Positions 51,160 to 59,855 of a stretch of DNA of 64,000 nt are shown one piece after another. The stretch lies in the NCBI RefSeq assembly GCF_031432425.1, contig NZ_JAVKPH010000013.1, forward strand, positions 49,235 to 113,234. Direction: 5' to 3'. The position numbers and the translations under genes are program-made. This stretch comes from Ruixingdingia sedimenti. GTDB lineage: Bacteria; Pseudomonadota; Alphaproteobacteria; Rhodobacterales; Rhodobacteraceae. The notes below the pieces were generated by a model. The model saw only the letters and a program-made list of their open reading frames with translations. It was not told where the DNA came from and did not search any database. Every line of letters begins with the position of its first letter. The stretch's first letter is position 1.

Positions 51160-52332
51160 ATGACCAATGTGGTGATCGTATCGGCGGCGCGGACGGCTGT
51201 CGGCAGCTTCAACGGATCCTTCGCCAATACCCCGGCGCATGACCTGGGCGCGGCGGTGCTGGAGGCGGTGGTGGCCCGCGCGGGCATCGACAGGGCCGAG
51301 GTGTCGGAAACCATCCTCGGCCAGGTGCTGACCGCCGGACAGGGCCAGAACCCGGCGCGCCAGGCGCATATCAAGGCCGGCCTGCCGCAGGAATCCGCGG
51401 CGTGGAGCATCAACCAGGTCTGCGGTTCGGGCCTGCGGTCGGTCGCGCTGGCCGCGCAGCACATCCAGCTGGGCGATGCCGCGATCATCGCCGCCGGCGG
51501 GCAGGAAAACATGTCGCTCAGCCCCCATGTCGCGCATCTGCGCGCTGGCCAGAAGATGGGCGACCTGAGCTTCATCGACTCGATGATCAAGGACGGTTTG
51601 TGGGATGCCTTCAACGGCTATCACATGGGCCAGACGGCCGAAAACGTCGCCAACCAGTGGCAGATCGGGCGCGAACAGCAGGACGAATTCGCGCTGGCCA
51701 GCCAGAACAAGGCCGAGGCCGCGCAGAAGGCGGGCAGGTTCGCCGACGAGATCGTTCCCTTCGTCATCAAGACCCGCAAGGGCGACGTGGTGGTGGATGC
51801 CGACGAATACATCCGCCACGGCGCGACCATCGACGCGATGACCAAGCTGCGCCCGGCCTTCGCCAAGGACGGGTCGGTCACGGCGGGCAATGCCTCTGGC
51901 ATCAACGACGGCGCGGCGGCGGTGCTGCTGATGACGGACAAAGAGGCAGAACGCCGCGGCCTGAAACCGCTGGCCCGCATCGCATCCTACGCCACGGCGG
52001 GGCTCGACCCGGCGATCATGGGCGTGGGGCCGATCCATGCCAGCCGCAAGGCGCTGGAAAAGGCGGGCTGGAAGGTCGGCGACCTCGATCTGGTCGAGGC
52101 GAACGAGGCTTTCGCGGCGCAGGCCTGCGCGGTCAACAAGGACATGGGCTGGGATCCGTCGATCGTGAACGTCAACGGGGGCGCCATCGCCATCGGCCAT
52201 CCCATCGGCGCCTCGGGTGCGCGGATCCTCAACACGCTGCTGTTCGAAATGGCGCGGCGCGACGCGAAGAAGGGCCTTGCGACGCTGTGCATCGGCGGGG
52301 GCATGGGCGTCGCCATGTGTCTGGAACGCTGA
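51160..52332 (+). CDS. phaA: Acetyl-CoA acetyltransferase (beta-ketothiolase)
   Basis: A 390-aa thiolase joining two acetyl-CoA to acetoacetyl-CoA. The acyl cysteine is C88 (INQVCGSGL); the second catalytic site has GGAIAIGHPIGASGAR and the C-terminal cysteine CIGGGMGVA. AAGGGAAGGG precedes ATG 51160. With phaB it feeds polyhydroxybutyrate synthesis, and it also supplies acetoacetyl-CoA to the ethylmalonyl-CoA pathway that uses mcl1. Confidence 0.97.
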   Translation: MTNVVIVSAARTAVGSFNGSFANTPAHDLGAAVLEAVVARAGIDRAEVSETILGQVLTAGQGQNPARQAHIKAGLPQESAAWSINQVCGSGLRSVALAAQHIQLGDAAIIAAGGQENMSLSPHVAHLRAGQKMGDLSFIDSMIKDGLWDAFNGYHMGQTAENVANQWQIGREQQDEFALASQNKAEAAQKAGRFADEIVPFVIKTRKGDVVVDADEYIRHGATIDAMTKLRPAFAKDGSVTAGNASGINDGAAAVLLMTDKEAERRGLKPLARIASYATAGLDPAIMGVGPIHASRKALEKAGWKVGDLDLVEANEAFAAQACAVNKDMGWDPSIVNVNGGAIAIGHPIGASGARILNTLLFEMARRDAKKGLATLCIGGGMGVAMCLER

Positions 52333-52343
52333 TCCGGCGAAAA

Positions 52344-52370
52344 ACGGTGCGCAACAATCTTGCGCACCGT
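52344..52370. promoter_or_regulatory. Perfect hairpin between phaA and phaB
   Basis: ACGGTGCGCAA (52344-52354) and TTGCGCACCGT (52360-52370) are perfect 11-bp arms around CAATC. No T run follows, so it is not a standard terminator. It may be a site for a TGC/GCA-type repressor such as PhaR, or an intercistronic RNA hairpin that sets the phaA:phaB ratio. Confidence 0.6.
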
Positions 52371-52379
52371 AACCGGGTT

Positions 52380-52394
52380 GGGTAACGCTATTTC
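52380..52394 (+). promoter_or_regulatory. Shared upstream motif, phaB copy
   Basis: GGGTAACGCTATTTC, the partner of the phaA motif at 51064-51078, with 14 of 15 bases identical. It lies just after the hairpin and before the ribosome site of phaB (GGAGGA). Confidence 0.45.
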
Positions 52395-52420
52395 AACAGC
52401 AAGTCCTTGGAGGAACAGTC

Positions 52421-53146
52421 ATGCCCAGAGTCGCCCTTGTCACCGGAGGATCGCGGGGAATCGGCGCCGCCATTTCCGTCGCGCTGAAGAACGCCGGCTA
52501 TACCGTCGCCGCCAACTATGCCGGCAATGACGAGGCCGCCGCCGCCTTCACCGCCGAAACCGGGATCAAGACCTACAAATGGTCGGTGGCCGATTACGAC
52601 GCCTGCGCCGCCGGCATCAAGCAGGTGGAGGCCGACCTGGGCCCGGTCGAGGTGCTGGTGAACAATGCCGGCATCACCCGTGACGCGATGTTCCACCGCA
52701 TGACCCCGCAGCAGTGGAAAGAGGTGATCGACACCAACCTGTCGGGCGTGTTCAACATGACCCATCCGCTGTGGTCGGGCATGCGCGACCGCAAGTTCGG
52801 GCGGGTGATCAACATCAGCTCGATCAACGGGCAGAAGGGGCAGTCGGGCCAGGCGAACTATTCCGCGGCCAAGGCGGGCGACCTGGGCTTCACCCGCGCG
52901 CTGGCGCAGGAAGGCGCGCGCGCGGGTATCACCGTGAACGCGATCTGCCCCGGCTATATCGGGACCGAGATGGTGAAGGCCATCGACGAAAAGGTGCTGA
53001 ACGAACGCATCATCCCGCAGATCCCCGTGGGCCGTCTGGGCGAACCCGAGGAAATCGCGCGCTGCGTGGTGTTCCTCGCCTCGGACGAGGCCGGGTTCAT
53101 CACCGGATCGACCATCAGCGCGAACGGCGGCCAGTACTTCACCTGA
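52421..53146 (+). CDS. phaB: Acetoacetyl-CoA reductase
   Basis: A 241-aa short-chain dehydrogenase that reduces acetoacetyl-CoA to (R)-3-hydroxybutyryl-CoA with NADPH. The nucleotide motif is VTGGSRGIGAAIS, the inner NNAGITRD, and the catalytic tyrosine/lysine pair is in NYSAAKAGDLGF. The stretch MFHRMTPQQWKEVIDTNLSG is PhaB-specific. It follows phaA after 88 bp. The synthase phaC is not in the window. Confidence 0.97.
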   Translation: MPRVALVTGGSRGIGAAISVALKNAGYTVAANYAGNDEAAAAFTAETGIKTYKWSVADYDACAAGIKQVEADLGPVEVLVNNAGITRDAMFHRMTPQQWKEVIDTNLSGVFNMTHPLWSGMRDRKFGRVINISSINGQKGQSGQANYSAAKAGDLGFTRALAQEGARAGITVNAICPGYIGTEMVKAIDEKVLNERIIPQIPVGRLGEPEEIARCVVFLASDEAGFITGSTISANGGQYFT

Positions 53147-53165
53147 CCCGTTTCCCACGACTCGG

Positions 53166-53191
53166 AAAGGGGGCCCTCGGGCCCCCTTTTT
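53166..53191 (+). terminator. Rho-independent terminator after phaB
   Basis: GGGGGCCC (53169-53176) pairs with GGGCCCCC (53179-53186), flanked by AAA and TTTTT. It serves phaB and, through the A flank, the converging gshA, whose stop is at its right edge. Confidence 0.88.
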
Positions 53192-54552
53192 CAATAGGCG
53201 CAGGCGTCGTAGATGCGCGTCAGATCGCCCTGCCAGTCGCCGTGATAATGGTCGAGCAGCCGGTCCGCCGCGGTCTTGCCGCTGGCGACACGTTCGCGCA
53301 GCACGTCCAGATAGCCGGTCTCGTCCCCGCCCGCGCCGGTGCGCGCGCGGGCCTTCAGCCCGGTCTCTGCCACCTCCAGCACCCGGGCGGCCAGATCGCG
53401 CAGCGCGATGCCGTCCACCACCCCGGCCAGCCCCTGTTCCGATGCGGCGACGCGCAGCCCCTCGCGCGTGGCGGTATCCCAGCCCTTGGCTATGTCCCAG
53501 GCGGCGTCCAGCGCGGTGGTGTCGTAGACCAGCCCGACCCACAGCGCCGACAGCGCGGTCATATGGTCCGCCGCCCCGCCATCGGCCCCGCGCATCTCGA
53601 TGTATTTCTTCACCCGCGCCTCGGGGAACACCGTCGTCATGTGGTCGGCCCAGTCCGAAAGCGTCGGCACCTCGCCCGGCAGGGCGGGCAGGCGGCCGGC
53701 GAGGAAATCGCGGAACGACTGGCCGAGCGCGTCGATGTAATGCCCGTCGCGGTAGACGAAATACATCGGCACATCGAGCACGTAGTCCACATAGCGCTCA
53801 AACCCGAAGCCCGGTTCGAACACGAAGGGCAGCATGCCGGTGCGCGAATCGTCCAGCCCCCGCCAGATGCGCGAACGCCACGACCGATGCCCGTTCGGCC
53901 GCCCTTCGAAGAACGGCGAATTGGCGAAGAGCGCCGTGGCCACGGGTTGCAGCGCCAGCGCCACGCGCAGCTTTTTCACCATGTCGGCCTCGGACGCGTA
54001 GTCGAGGTTCACCTGCACCGTGCAGGTGCGGTACATCATCTGCGTGCCATGCGTGCCGACGCGGCCCATGTAGTCGGTCATCAGCCGGTAGCGGCCCTTG
54101 GGCATCACCGGCATGTCCTCGTGCCGCCAGATGGGCGCGGCGCCAAGGCCCATGAACCGCACGCCAAGCGGATCGGCCACCGCGCGCACCTCTGCCAGAT
54201 GGCTGTCGATTTCGGCCCGCGTGGTGTGGATGTCGTCCAGCATCGCGCCCGACAGTTCCAGCTGCCCCCCGGGTTCGAGCGAGACATTCGCGCCGTTCCG
54301 CGTGAGGCCGATGATATGCCCCTGTTCCAGAACCGGGGTCCAGCCGAAGCGGTCGCGCAGCCCTTCCAGCACCGCGCGCACCGACCGGGGGCCGTCATAG
54401 GGCAGGGGGGCCAGCGTGTCGGCCAGAAAGCCGAACTTTTCGTGTTCCGTGCCGATGCGCCAATCCGCCGCCGGCTTGCAGCCCGAGGCGATATATTCCG
54501 CCAGTTGATCGAAATGCTCGATCGGGCCGCCGCCGGATTGGGGGATGGACAT
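53191..54552 (-). CDS. gshA: Glutamate-cysteine ligase
   Basis: A 453-aa enzyme of the plant/alphaproteobacterial type, first step of glutathione synthesis. Key parts: RIGTEHEKFGF (metal glutamates), SLEPGGQLELSGA, QVNLDYASE and RSRIWRGLDDSRTG with the substrate arginines. CGGAG is 6 bases before ATG 54552. Complete and single. Confidence 0.95.
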   Translation of the reverse strand: MSIPQSGGGPIEHFDQLAEYIASGCKPAADWRIGTEHEKFGFLADTLAPLPYDGPRSVRAVLEGLRDRFGWTPVLEQGHIIGLTRNGANVSLEPGGQLELSGAMLDDIHTTRAEIDSHLAEVRAVADPLGVRFMGLGAAPIWRHEDMPVMPKGRYRLMTDYMGRVGTHGTQMMYRTCTVQVNLDYASEADMVKKLRVALALQPVATALFANSPFFEGRPNGHRSWRSRIWRGLDDSRTGMLPFVFEPGFGFERYVDYVLDVPMYFVYRDGHYIDALGQSFRDFLAGRLPALPGEVPTLSDWADHMTTVFPEARVKKYIEMRGADGGAADHMTALSALWVGLVYDTTALDAAWDIAKGWDTATREGLRVAASEQGLAGVVDGIALRDLAARVLEVAETGLKARARTGAGGDETGYLDVLRERVASGKTAADRLLDHYHGDWQGDLTRIYDACAY

Positions 54553-54612
54553 GCGCTTCTCCGATCTGCCGAAACTTCCGGCTGACACAGGTGCAGGCTG
54601 GAAACGGGCAAG

Positions 54613-55134
54613 TCAAGGCTGTCGCGGCAACAGCGGGCGCGGGTGGTGGCGCCAGATCACCGGCCGGTCGGCGGGATCGTCGAGCGCCGCCAGCAGCACC
54701 GCGGGGTCGAGGCCGGGCAGGGCGCCGAAGGCGTCGTACAGTTTTTCGGCCCCCGTGGCGGCGACGGGGATCAGCAGCACCTGCCCGTCATGCTGGCGCA
54801 GCCGCCAGCAGCGCAGCCCCGCAACGGTGACGAGGCCCAGTTCGGCCAGTTCCGGCAGGGCGGCGAAACCGCCGATGCCGGGGCCGTACCAGCCCACCTG
54901 CCCCTCGATCACCTCGACCACGCCGGGGGCGGTGGCGGCGCGGGCGAACCGCAGCCGCCGCCAGCCGCCCCGGGCCAGCGCAAGGCCCCCCAGAACCACC
55001 AGCACGCCGAGCGTGTGGAACAGATAGCCGCCAAGCCCGATCAGCCACAGCCCCGCCGCCGCCACCGCGCCGGCCGCGATGACCTCGCGCCAGCGGTGAA
55101 AGGCCGCACGCAGTTCGGGCCGGATCAGGCTCAC
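54613..55134 (-). CDS. Hypothetical membrane protein
   Basis: A 173-aa protein with two spans near the N-terminus (IAAGAVAAAGLWLIGLG and FHTLGVLVVLGGLALA) and a soluble domain of mixed strand/helix type (VVEVIEGQVGWYGPGIGGF, GLVTVAGLRCWRLRQHDGQV). GTG 55134 overlaps the rsmE stop. It lies between rsmE and gshA as in several relatives. No function known. Confidence 0.85.
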   Translation of the reverse strand: MSLIRPELRAAFHRWREVIAAGAVAAAGLWLIGLGGYLFHTLGVLVVLGGLALARGGWRRLRFARAATAPGVVEVIEGQVGWYGPGIGGFAALPELAELGLVTVAGLRCWRLRQHDGQVLLIPVAATGAEKLYDAFGALPGLDPAVLLAALDDPADRPVIWRHHPRPLLPRQP

Positions 55135-55853
55135 CCCCAATCCCCGAGCGTGGCCTGCCACAGCGTCAGCGCGGCCACCGCGGCGGTATCGGCGCGCAGG
55201 ATCCGGGGGCCGAGGCTGACGGGCAGCACGAAGGGCAGTGCGCGCAGCCGGGCCTGTTCGGCGGGGGAAAACCCGCCCTCGGGCCCGATCAGGATCGCCC
55301 AGGGGCCGGGTTCGGCGCCGTGCAGCGCGGCGGGGGCGCCGACGCGCGATTCATCGCACCACAGGATCCGGCGGGCCGGGTTCCAGCCCGCCAGCAGGCG
55401 GGACAGGGGCTGAAGATCCTCGACCTCGGGTACATAGGTGCCGCCGCATTGTTCGGCGGCCTCGACCGCATGGGCTTGCAGGCGGTCCTGCCGGATGCGT
55501 TCGGCATTGGTGAAATCGGTCTGCACCGGCAGGATGCGCGCGGCGCCCAGTTCGGTCGCCTTTTCCACGATGAAATCGGTGCGCGCCTTCTTGATCGGGG
55601 CGAAGACCAGCCACAGGTCGGGCGGCATCCGCACCGGGCGGGTGCGTTCGCGGCAGGTCAGTTCGCCCCCCCGTTTGCCCGTGCCCGTGACCTCTGCCAG
55701 CCATTCGCCGTCGCGCCCGTTGAACACCAGCACGCGCGCGCCCTCTGCCAGCCGCATCACCCCGAACAGGTAATGCGCCTGATCCCGCGTCAGCGGAAGC
55801 GGTTGCCCCGGGGCGAGGTGCTGGTCTAGATGAAGCCGTATCTTCGCATCCAT
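55131..55853 (-). CDS. rsmE: 16S rRNA (uracil-1498-N3)-methyltransferase
   Basis: A 240-aa SPOUT-fold methyltransferase. The N-terminal RNA-binding barrel has HYLFGVMRLAEGARVLVFNG; the catalytic knot has KKARTDFIVEKATELGAARI, GPWAILIGPEGGFSPAEQAR and LGPRILRADTAAVAAL. It methylates U1498 in the decoding site of 16S rRNA. Its start is only 11 bp from the divergent ubiA start. Confidence 0.95.
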   Translation of the reverse strand: MDAKIRLHLDQHLAPGQPLPLTRDQAHYLFGVMRLAEGARVLVFNGRDGEWLAEVTGTGKRGGELTCRERTRPVRMPPDLWLVFAPIKKARTDFIVEKATELGAARILPVQTDFTNAERIRQDRLQAHAVEAAEQCGGTYVPEVEDLQPLSRLLAGWNPARRILWCDESRVGAPAALHGAEPGPWAILIGPEGGFSPAEQARLRALPFVLPVSLGPRILRADTAAVAALTLWQATLGDWG

Positions 55854-55864
55854 GAGGAAAATCT

Positions 55865-56863
55865 ATGCCCGAGACCGGAGGAACGCCAGAGCCCGCGCGC
55901 CCCGGAACCGGCCCCGGATCTGGCCCCGGCCCCGGCACGGTCGCGGATGCCCCGCGCGGCAACTGGGTGGACCTTTACGCCCCGGCCCGGGCGCGGCCCT
56001 ATCTGCGCCTGTCGCGGGCGGACCGGCCCATCGGCACCTGGCTGCTGCTGCTGCCCTGCTGGTGGGGGGTGGCGCTGGCGGCGGCGGGCGATCCGGCGGG
56101 CTGGGGGTGGTGGGACCTGTGGGTCGTCCTCGGCTGCGGTCTGGGCGCGATGCTGATGCGCGGGGCGGGCTGCACCTGGAACGACATCACCGACCGCGAC
56201 TTCGACGCCGCCGTGGCGCGCACCCGGTCGCGCCCGCTGCCGTCCGGTCAGGTGACGCTGCGGGGCGCGGTGGCGTGGATGGTGGCGCAGGCGCTGGTGG
56301 CCGGGCTGATCCTGCTGACGTTCCCGCAGCTGGCGATCATGCTCGGCGTGGGTTCGCTGGCGCTGGTGGCGGTCTATCCCTTCGCCAAAAGGTTCACCTG
56401 GTGGCCGCAGGTGTTTCTGGGCCTCGCCTTCAACTGGGGGGCGCTGCTGGCCTATGCGGCGCATGACGGCAGGGCCGGCTGGCCCGCGCTGCTGGCCTGG
56501 CTGGGGGGGATCGCCTGGACGCTGTTCTACGACACGATCTATGCCCATCAGGACAAGGAGGACGACGCGCTGATCGGCGTGCGGTCCACCGCCCGGCTGT
56601 TCGGCGACCGCACGGTGGCGTGGCTGCGCGGGTTCATGGCGGTGTCGGTACTGCTGTTGATGCTGGCGGTCCTGCTGGCGGCGCAGGGCGTGGCGGCGAT
56701 GGTCGCGGGGCTGGCGGGGGTGTGGATCTTCGGCGCGCATCTGGGCTGGCAACTGGCGCGGCTCGACATCGACGACCCGGCCAACTGTCTGTGGCTGTTC
56801 CGGTCCAACCGCGACGCGGGGCTGATCCTTGCGCTGTTTCTTGCCGTTGCGGCCGCGCTGTGA
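55865..56863 (+). CDS. ubiA: 4-hydroxybenzoate polyprenyltransferase
   Basis: A 332-aa membrane prenyltransferase of ubiquinone synthesis. The two aspartate motifs that bind prenyl diphosphate through magnesium are WNDITDRDFDAAVARTRSRP and YDTIYAHQDKEDDALIGV. About eight to nine spans. The first 45 residues are a glycine/proline-rich tail not found in all homologues. AGGAAAA is just before the ATG. COQ9 is also in this window, but unlinked. Confidence 0.96.
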   Translation: MPETGGTPEPARPGTGPGSGPGPGTVADAPRGNWVDLYAPARARPYLRLSRADRPIGTWLLLLPCWWGVALAAAGDPAGWGWWDLWVVLGCGLGAMLMRGAGCTWNDITDRDFDAAVARTRSRPLPSGQVTLRGAVAWMVAQALVAGLILLTFPQLAIMLGVGSLALVAVYPFAKRFTWWPQVFLGLAFNWGALLAYAAHDGRAGWPALLAWLGGIAWTLFYDTIYAHQDKEDDALIGVRSTARLFGDRTVAWLRGFMAVSVLLLMLAVLLAAQGVAAMVAGLAGVWIFGAHLGWQLARLDIDDPANCLWLFRSNRDAGLILALFLAVAAAL

Positions 56864-56922
56864 TTGCGCGGCCGGCGGTGCTCGCCTAGTGAAGGGCGAC
56901 CGTTCGAGAGGATACCGACGGG

Positions 56923-59505
56923 ATGCGCCCCACATCCATATTCTATGTCATTGCCGCCTTTGCCCTTGCCGCGGCGCTTGCCGTGCTGTCCGCCACCATG
57001 GCCACCCACTGGATCGAGGGCCGGTCGGAACGCGCGGTGGCGCGGCTTCTGGACGGCGCCGGCCTTGACTGGGCAGCGGTCGAGGCGGACGGGCTGACCG
57101 TGGTCCTGACCGGCACCGCACCGACCGAGGCCTTGCGGTTCCGCGCCATTTCCATCGCCGGGCGGGTGGTGGATGCGGGCCGCGTGCGCGACGGGATGGA
57201 GGTCGCGCCGGTGAAGGCGCTGACCGCGCCGCGGTTTTCGGTCGAGCTGCTGCGCAACGACGACGGCATCTCGCTGATCGGGCTGGTGCCGACGTCCTGG
57301 GACAGCCGGCCGGCGCTGGCGGCGATCCATGCGCTGGTCAGCGAGGGCGACGTGACCGACATGCTCCAGACCGCGAGCTTCCCGGAACCCGAGGGCTGGA
57401 CGCGCGCCGTCACCTACGGGATCGAGGCGCTGCGGCTGCTGCCGCGGTCCAAGATCTCGATCGACGCGGGCAAGGTGACGGTGACGGCCATCGCCGACAG
57501 TCTGGCGCAGAAACACAAGTTCGAGGCCGACCTGACGCGCGCCACGCCCGAGGGGCTGGTGGTGGAAACCAGCATCTCGGCCCCCCGGCCGGTGATCACG
57601 CCCTTCGTGCTGCGTTTCGTCATCGACGAGGAGGGCGCGCGGTTCGATGCCTGTTCCGCCGACAGCGAACGCGCGCGCGACCGGATCCTGCGCGCGGGCA
57701 CGGCGGCGGGGATGGCGGGGCGGGGCAGTTGCACCATCGGGCTCGGCGTGCCCTCGCCCACCTGGGCGGATGCCGCGGCGGCGGGGATCGCCGCGCTGGC
57801 CGAAATGGGCCAGGGCACGCTGACCATGACCGATGCCGACATGACCCTGATCGGCGCGGCGGGCGTGCCGCAGGACCGTTTCGACCGCGTGGTGGGCGAA
57901 TTGACGACGCGGCTGCCGCGGGTCTTTTCGCTCAAGGCAACGCTGACCCCGCCGCCGGAGGCGACGGCGGGCCCCGGCCCGGCGCAGTTCACCGCCGTTC
58001 TGGCAGAGGACGGGCGGGTGGAACTGCGCGGACGGCTGTCGGATGCGCCGATGCGGACGGCGGTCGACGCCTATGCCCGCGCGCGGTTCGGGGCGGACCG
58101 GGTGTTCACGGCCACGCGGCTCGACCCCGAGGGGCTGCCCGAGGGCTGGTCCGTCCGGGTGCTGGCGGCGCTGGCGGCGCTGGCGGAACTGCACAACGGC
58201 GCGGTGCTGGTGCAGCCCGACCGGATGGATGTGCGCGGCGCCACCGGGTCGCAGGAAACACGGGAAATCATTGCGCGGATCCTGTCGGAACGGCTGGGTC
58301 AGGGCGCGGATTTCGAGGTCGACGTGGCCTATGAGGAACGGCTGGACGCCTCGCTGGCGCTGCCGACGCCGAACGACTGCGTGGAACGCGCGAATACCGT
58401 TCTGTCGCGCGGCGAGATCACCTTTGCCCCCGGTTCGTCGGAAATCGTGCCGGAGGCGCACCGGGCCATGCGCGATCTGGCCGATGTGCTGCGCGAATGC
58501 GCCGAAGTGGCGATGGAGATCGGCGGCCATACCGATTCGCAGGGCCGGGCAGAAACCAACCTCGCGCTCAGCCAGGACCGGGCAGAGGCGGTGCTGGAGG
58601 CGCTGAGCGGGATGCGCGTGCCGGTCAGCAACCTGACCGCAAAGGGCTATGGCGCCACCGAACCCGTGGCCGACAACGCGACCGAGGAAGGGCGCGAGGC
58701 AAACCGGCGCATCGCCTTCAAGCTGATCGAGCCTGAGGACGATCCCGATTTTCCCGCTGTGCTGGAGCTTGAGCCCCCGCGGCAGGAAATGGGCGACGAC
58801 GAGCCCGCGCCCGCGGCGGACACCCCCGCCGACGATACCCCCGCCGGGCCCGCCGAGGTGACGGGCGACGGCACCGACGAGCCGATGGACCTGCACGACG
58901 ATGACGACCCCGCCGGGGAGCCCGCCGCAGAGCCCCCGTCCGCAGAAGACGGCGCGGCGGTGCCCGTTCCGGCCGCACCCTCGCCTGCCGGGGCGCCGGT
59001 GGAAACGCCCGCAGAGGAACCGGCGGCCGAACCCGCCCCTGCCGAGGCCCCCGAACCCGCGCCAGCGCCCGCGCCGGAGGCGGCGCCCGCCGATCCTGCG
59101 GATACGCCCGCCGAACCGCCGGTGGGGCCCCCTGCCGGAACGCCCGCGCCCGAGGCCGCCCCGGTGACGGAGCCCGTTGCGCCCCCCGCCGGGATGCCGC
59201 GCCCCCAACGCCGCCCCGGTGCGGCGGCAGAGGCGGCAGCGGCCGCCGCAGGGCAAGAGGCAGCCCCCGCGCCCGCCATCCGGGTGGCGCCCGAAGCCGA
59301 ACCCGAAACGCCACCGGAATCCGCCCCCGAATCCGGCGGGGCAGAGTTGCCAGCGCCGGGCGGGTCGGGCAATGTTGCCCCCGCCGCAGCCCCCGCGCCC
59401 GCCCAAGGCGACGCGCCCGCCGCGGCGGAGCCGGTGGTCGACGTGGCCACCCCACAGGAGAACACGGTGCGCCCGCAGCGGCGGCCAGGCGACAGGCAGA
59501 ACTGA
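56923..59505 (+). CDS. OmpA-family protein with BON-like repeats and a long acidic tail
   Basis: An 860-aa protein. An N-terminal span (IFYVIAAFALAAALAVL) anchors it, followed by BON-like domains (starting ERAVARLLDGAGLDWAAVEA). The OmpA peptidoglycan-binding domain lies at about 496-605 (ITFAPGSSEIVPEAHRAMRD, IGGHTDSQGRAETNLALSQD, NRRIAFKLIE). Residues 606-860 are low-complexity P/A/E-rich with two PQRRPG motifs, one near 765 and one near the end. It probably links membrane and cell wall. It is followed after 2 bp by a coiled-coil gene. Confidence 0.92.
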   Translation: MRPTSIFYVIAAFALAAALAVLSATMATHWIEGRSERAVARLLDGAGLDWAAVEADGLTVVLTGTAPTEALRFRAISIAGRVVDAGRVRDGMEVAPVKALTAPRFSVELLRNDDGISLIGLVPTSWDSRPALAAIHALVSEGDVTDMLQTASFPEPEGWTRAVTYGIEALRLLPRSKISIDAGKVTVTAIADSLAQKHKFEADLTRATPEGLVVETSISAPRPVITPFVLRFVIDEEGARFDACSADSERARDRILRAGTAAGMAGRGSCTIGLGVPSPTWADAAAAGIAALAEMGQGTLTMTDADMTLIGAAGVPQDRFDRVVGELTTRLPRVFSLKATLTPPPEATAGPGPAQFTAVLAEDGRVELRGRLSDAPMRTAVDAYARARFGADRVFTATRLDPEGLPEGWSVRVLAALAALAELHNGAVLVQPDRMDVRGATGSQETREIIARILSERLGQGADFEVDVAYEERLDASLALPTPNDCVERANTVLSRGEITFAPGSSEIVPEAHRAMRDLADVLRECAEVAMEIGGHTDSQGRAETNLALSQDRAEAVLEALSGMRVPVSNLTAKGYGATEPVADNATEEGREANRRIAFKLIEPEDDPDFPAVLELEPPRQEMGDDEPAPAADTPADDTPAGPAEVTGDGTDEPMDLHDDDDPAGEPAAEPPSAEDGAAVPVPAAPSPAGAPVETPAEEPAAEPAPAEAPEPAPAPAPEAAPADPADTPAEPPVGPPAGTPAPEAAPVTEPVAPPAGMPRPQRRPGAAAEAAAAAAGQEAAPAPAIRVAPEAEPETPPESAPESGGAELPAPGGSGNVAPAAAPAPAQGDAPAAAEPVVDVATPQENTVRPQRRPGDRQN

Positions 59506-59507
59506 CC

Positions 59508-59825
59508 ATGAACCGCACCGAGCTTATCATCGCCACCGCGATCATCCTGTTCGTGGCCTTCGCGCTCGGCTGGTTCACCTACTGGCTTCTGCACCGCTTT
59601 CGCCGCGTCACCGGCACCGACATGGGCGAGGTGGAACGGCTTGCGCAGGAACTCCACGATGCCGAGGAACTGCGCGACGAGGCCATCGCCTATGCCGAAC
59701 ACCGCGAGGCCGAACTGACCAACCAGCTGTCGCAGATGGAGGCCGAACTGCGCGCCGCGATGGACGGGCTGCGCAGCGCGCGGGCGGAAAACGAGGCGCT
59801 GCGGGCGGCCTCTGCCAAGTCCTGA
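59508..59825 (+). CDS. Small membrane-anchored coiled-coil protein
   Basis: A 105-aa protein: one span (IIATAIILFVAFALGWFTYW) and then a charged helix of about 65 residues with heptad-like spacing (EVERLAQELHDAEELRDEAI and onward to NEALRAAS). It begins 2 bp after the OmpA-family stop and is surely co-transcribed. Probably a partner of that protein in the envelope. No family recognised. Confidence 0.85.
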   Translation: MNRTELIIATAIILFVAFALGWFTYWLLHRFRRVTGTDMGEVERLAQELHDAEELRDEAIAYAEHREAELTNQLSQMEAELRAAMDGLRSARAENEALRAASAKS

Positions 59826-59850
59826 GCGGCTGGCCCCTGAGCGGCTGGCC
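59821..59850. repeat. 15-bp tandem duplication
   Basis: CCTGAGCGGCTGGCC occurs twice in a row (59821-59835 and 59836-59850) with no mismatch. The first unit contains the stop codon of the preceding gene. It looks like a recent slippage event. Confidence 0.9.
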
Positions 59851-59855
59851 CTTGA

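Noticed and set aside
56548..59406. 952-aa minus ORF opposite the OmpA-family gene
   Set aside because: Glycine/arginine-rich low complexity caused by the codon bias of the plus-strand gene.
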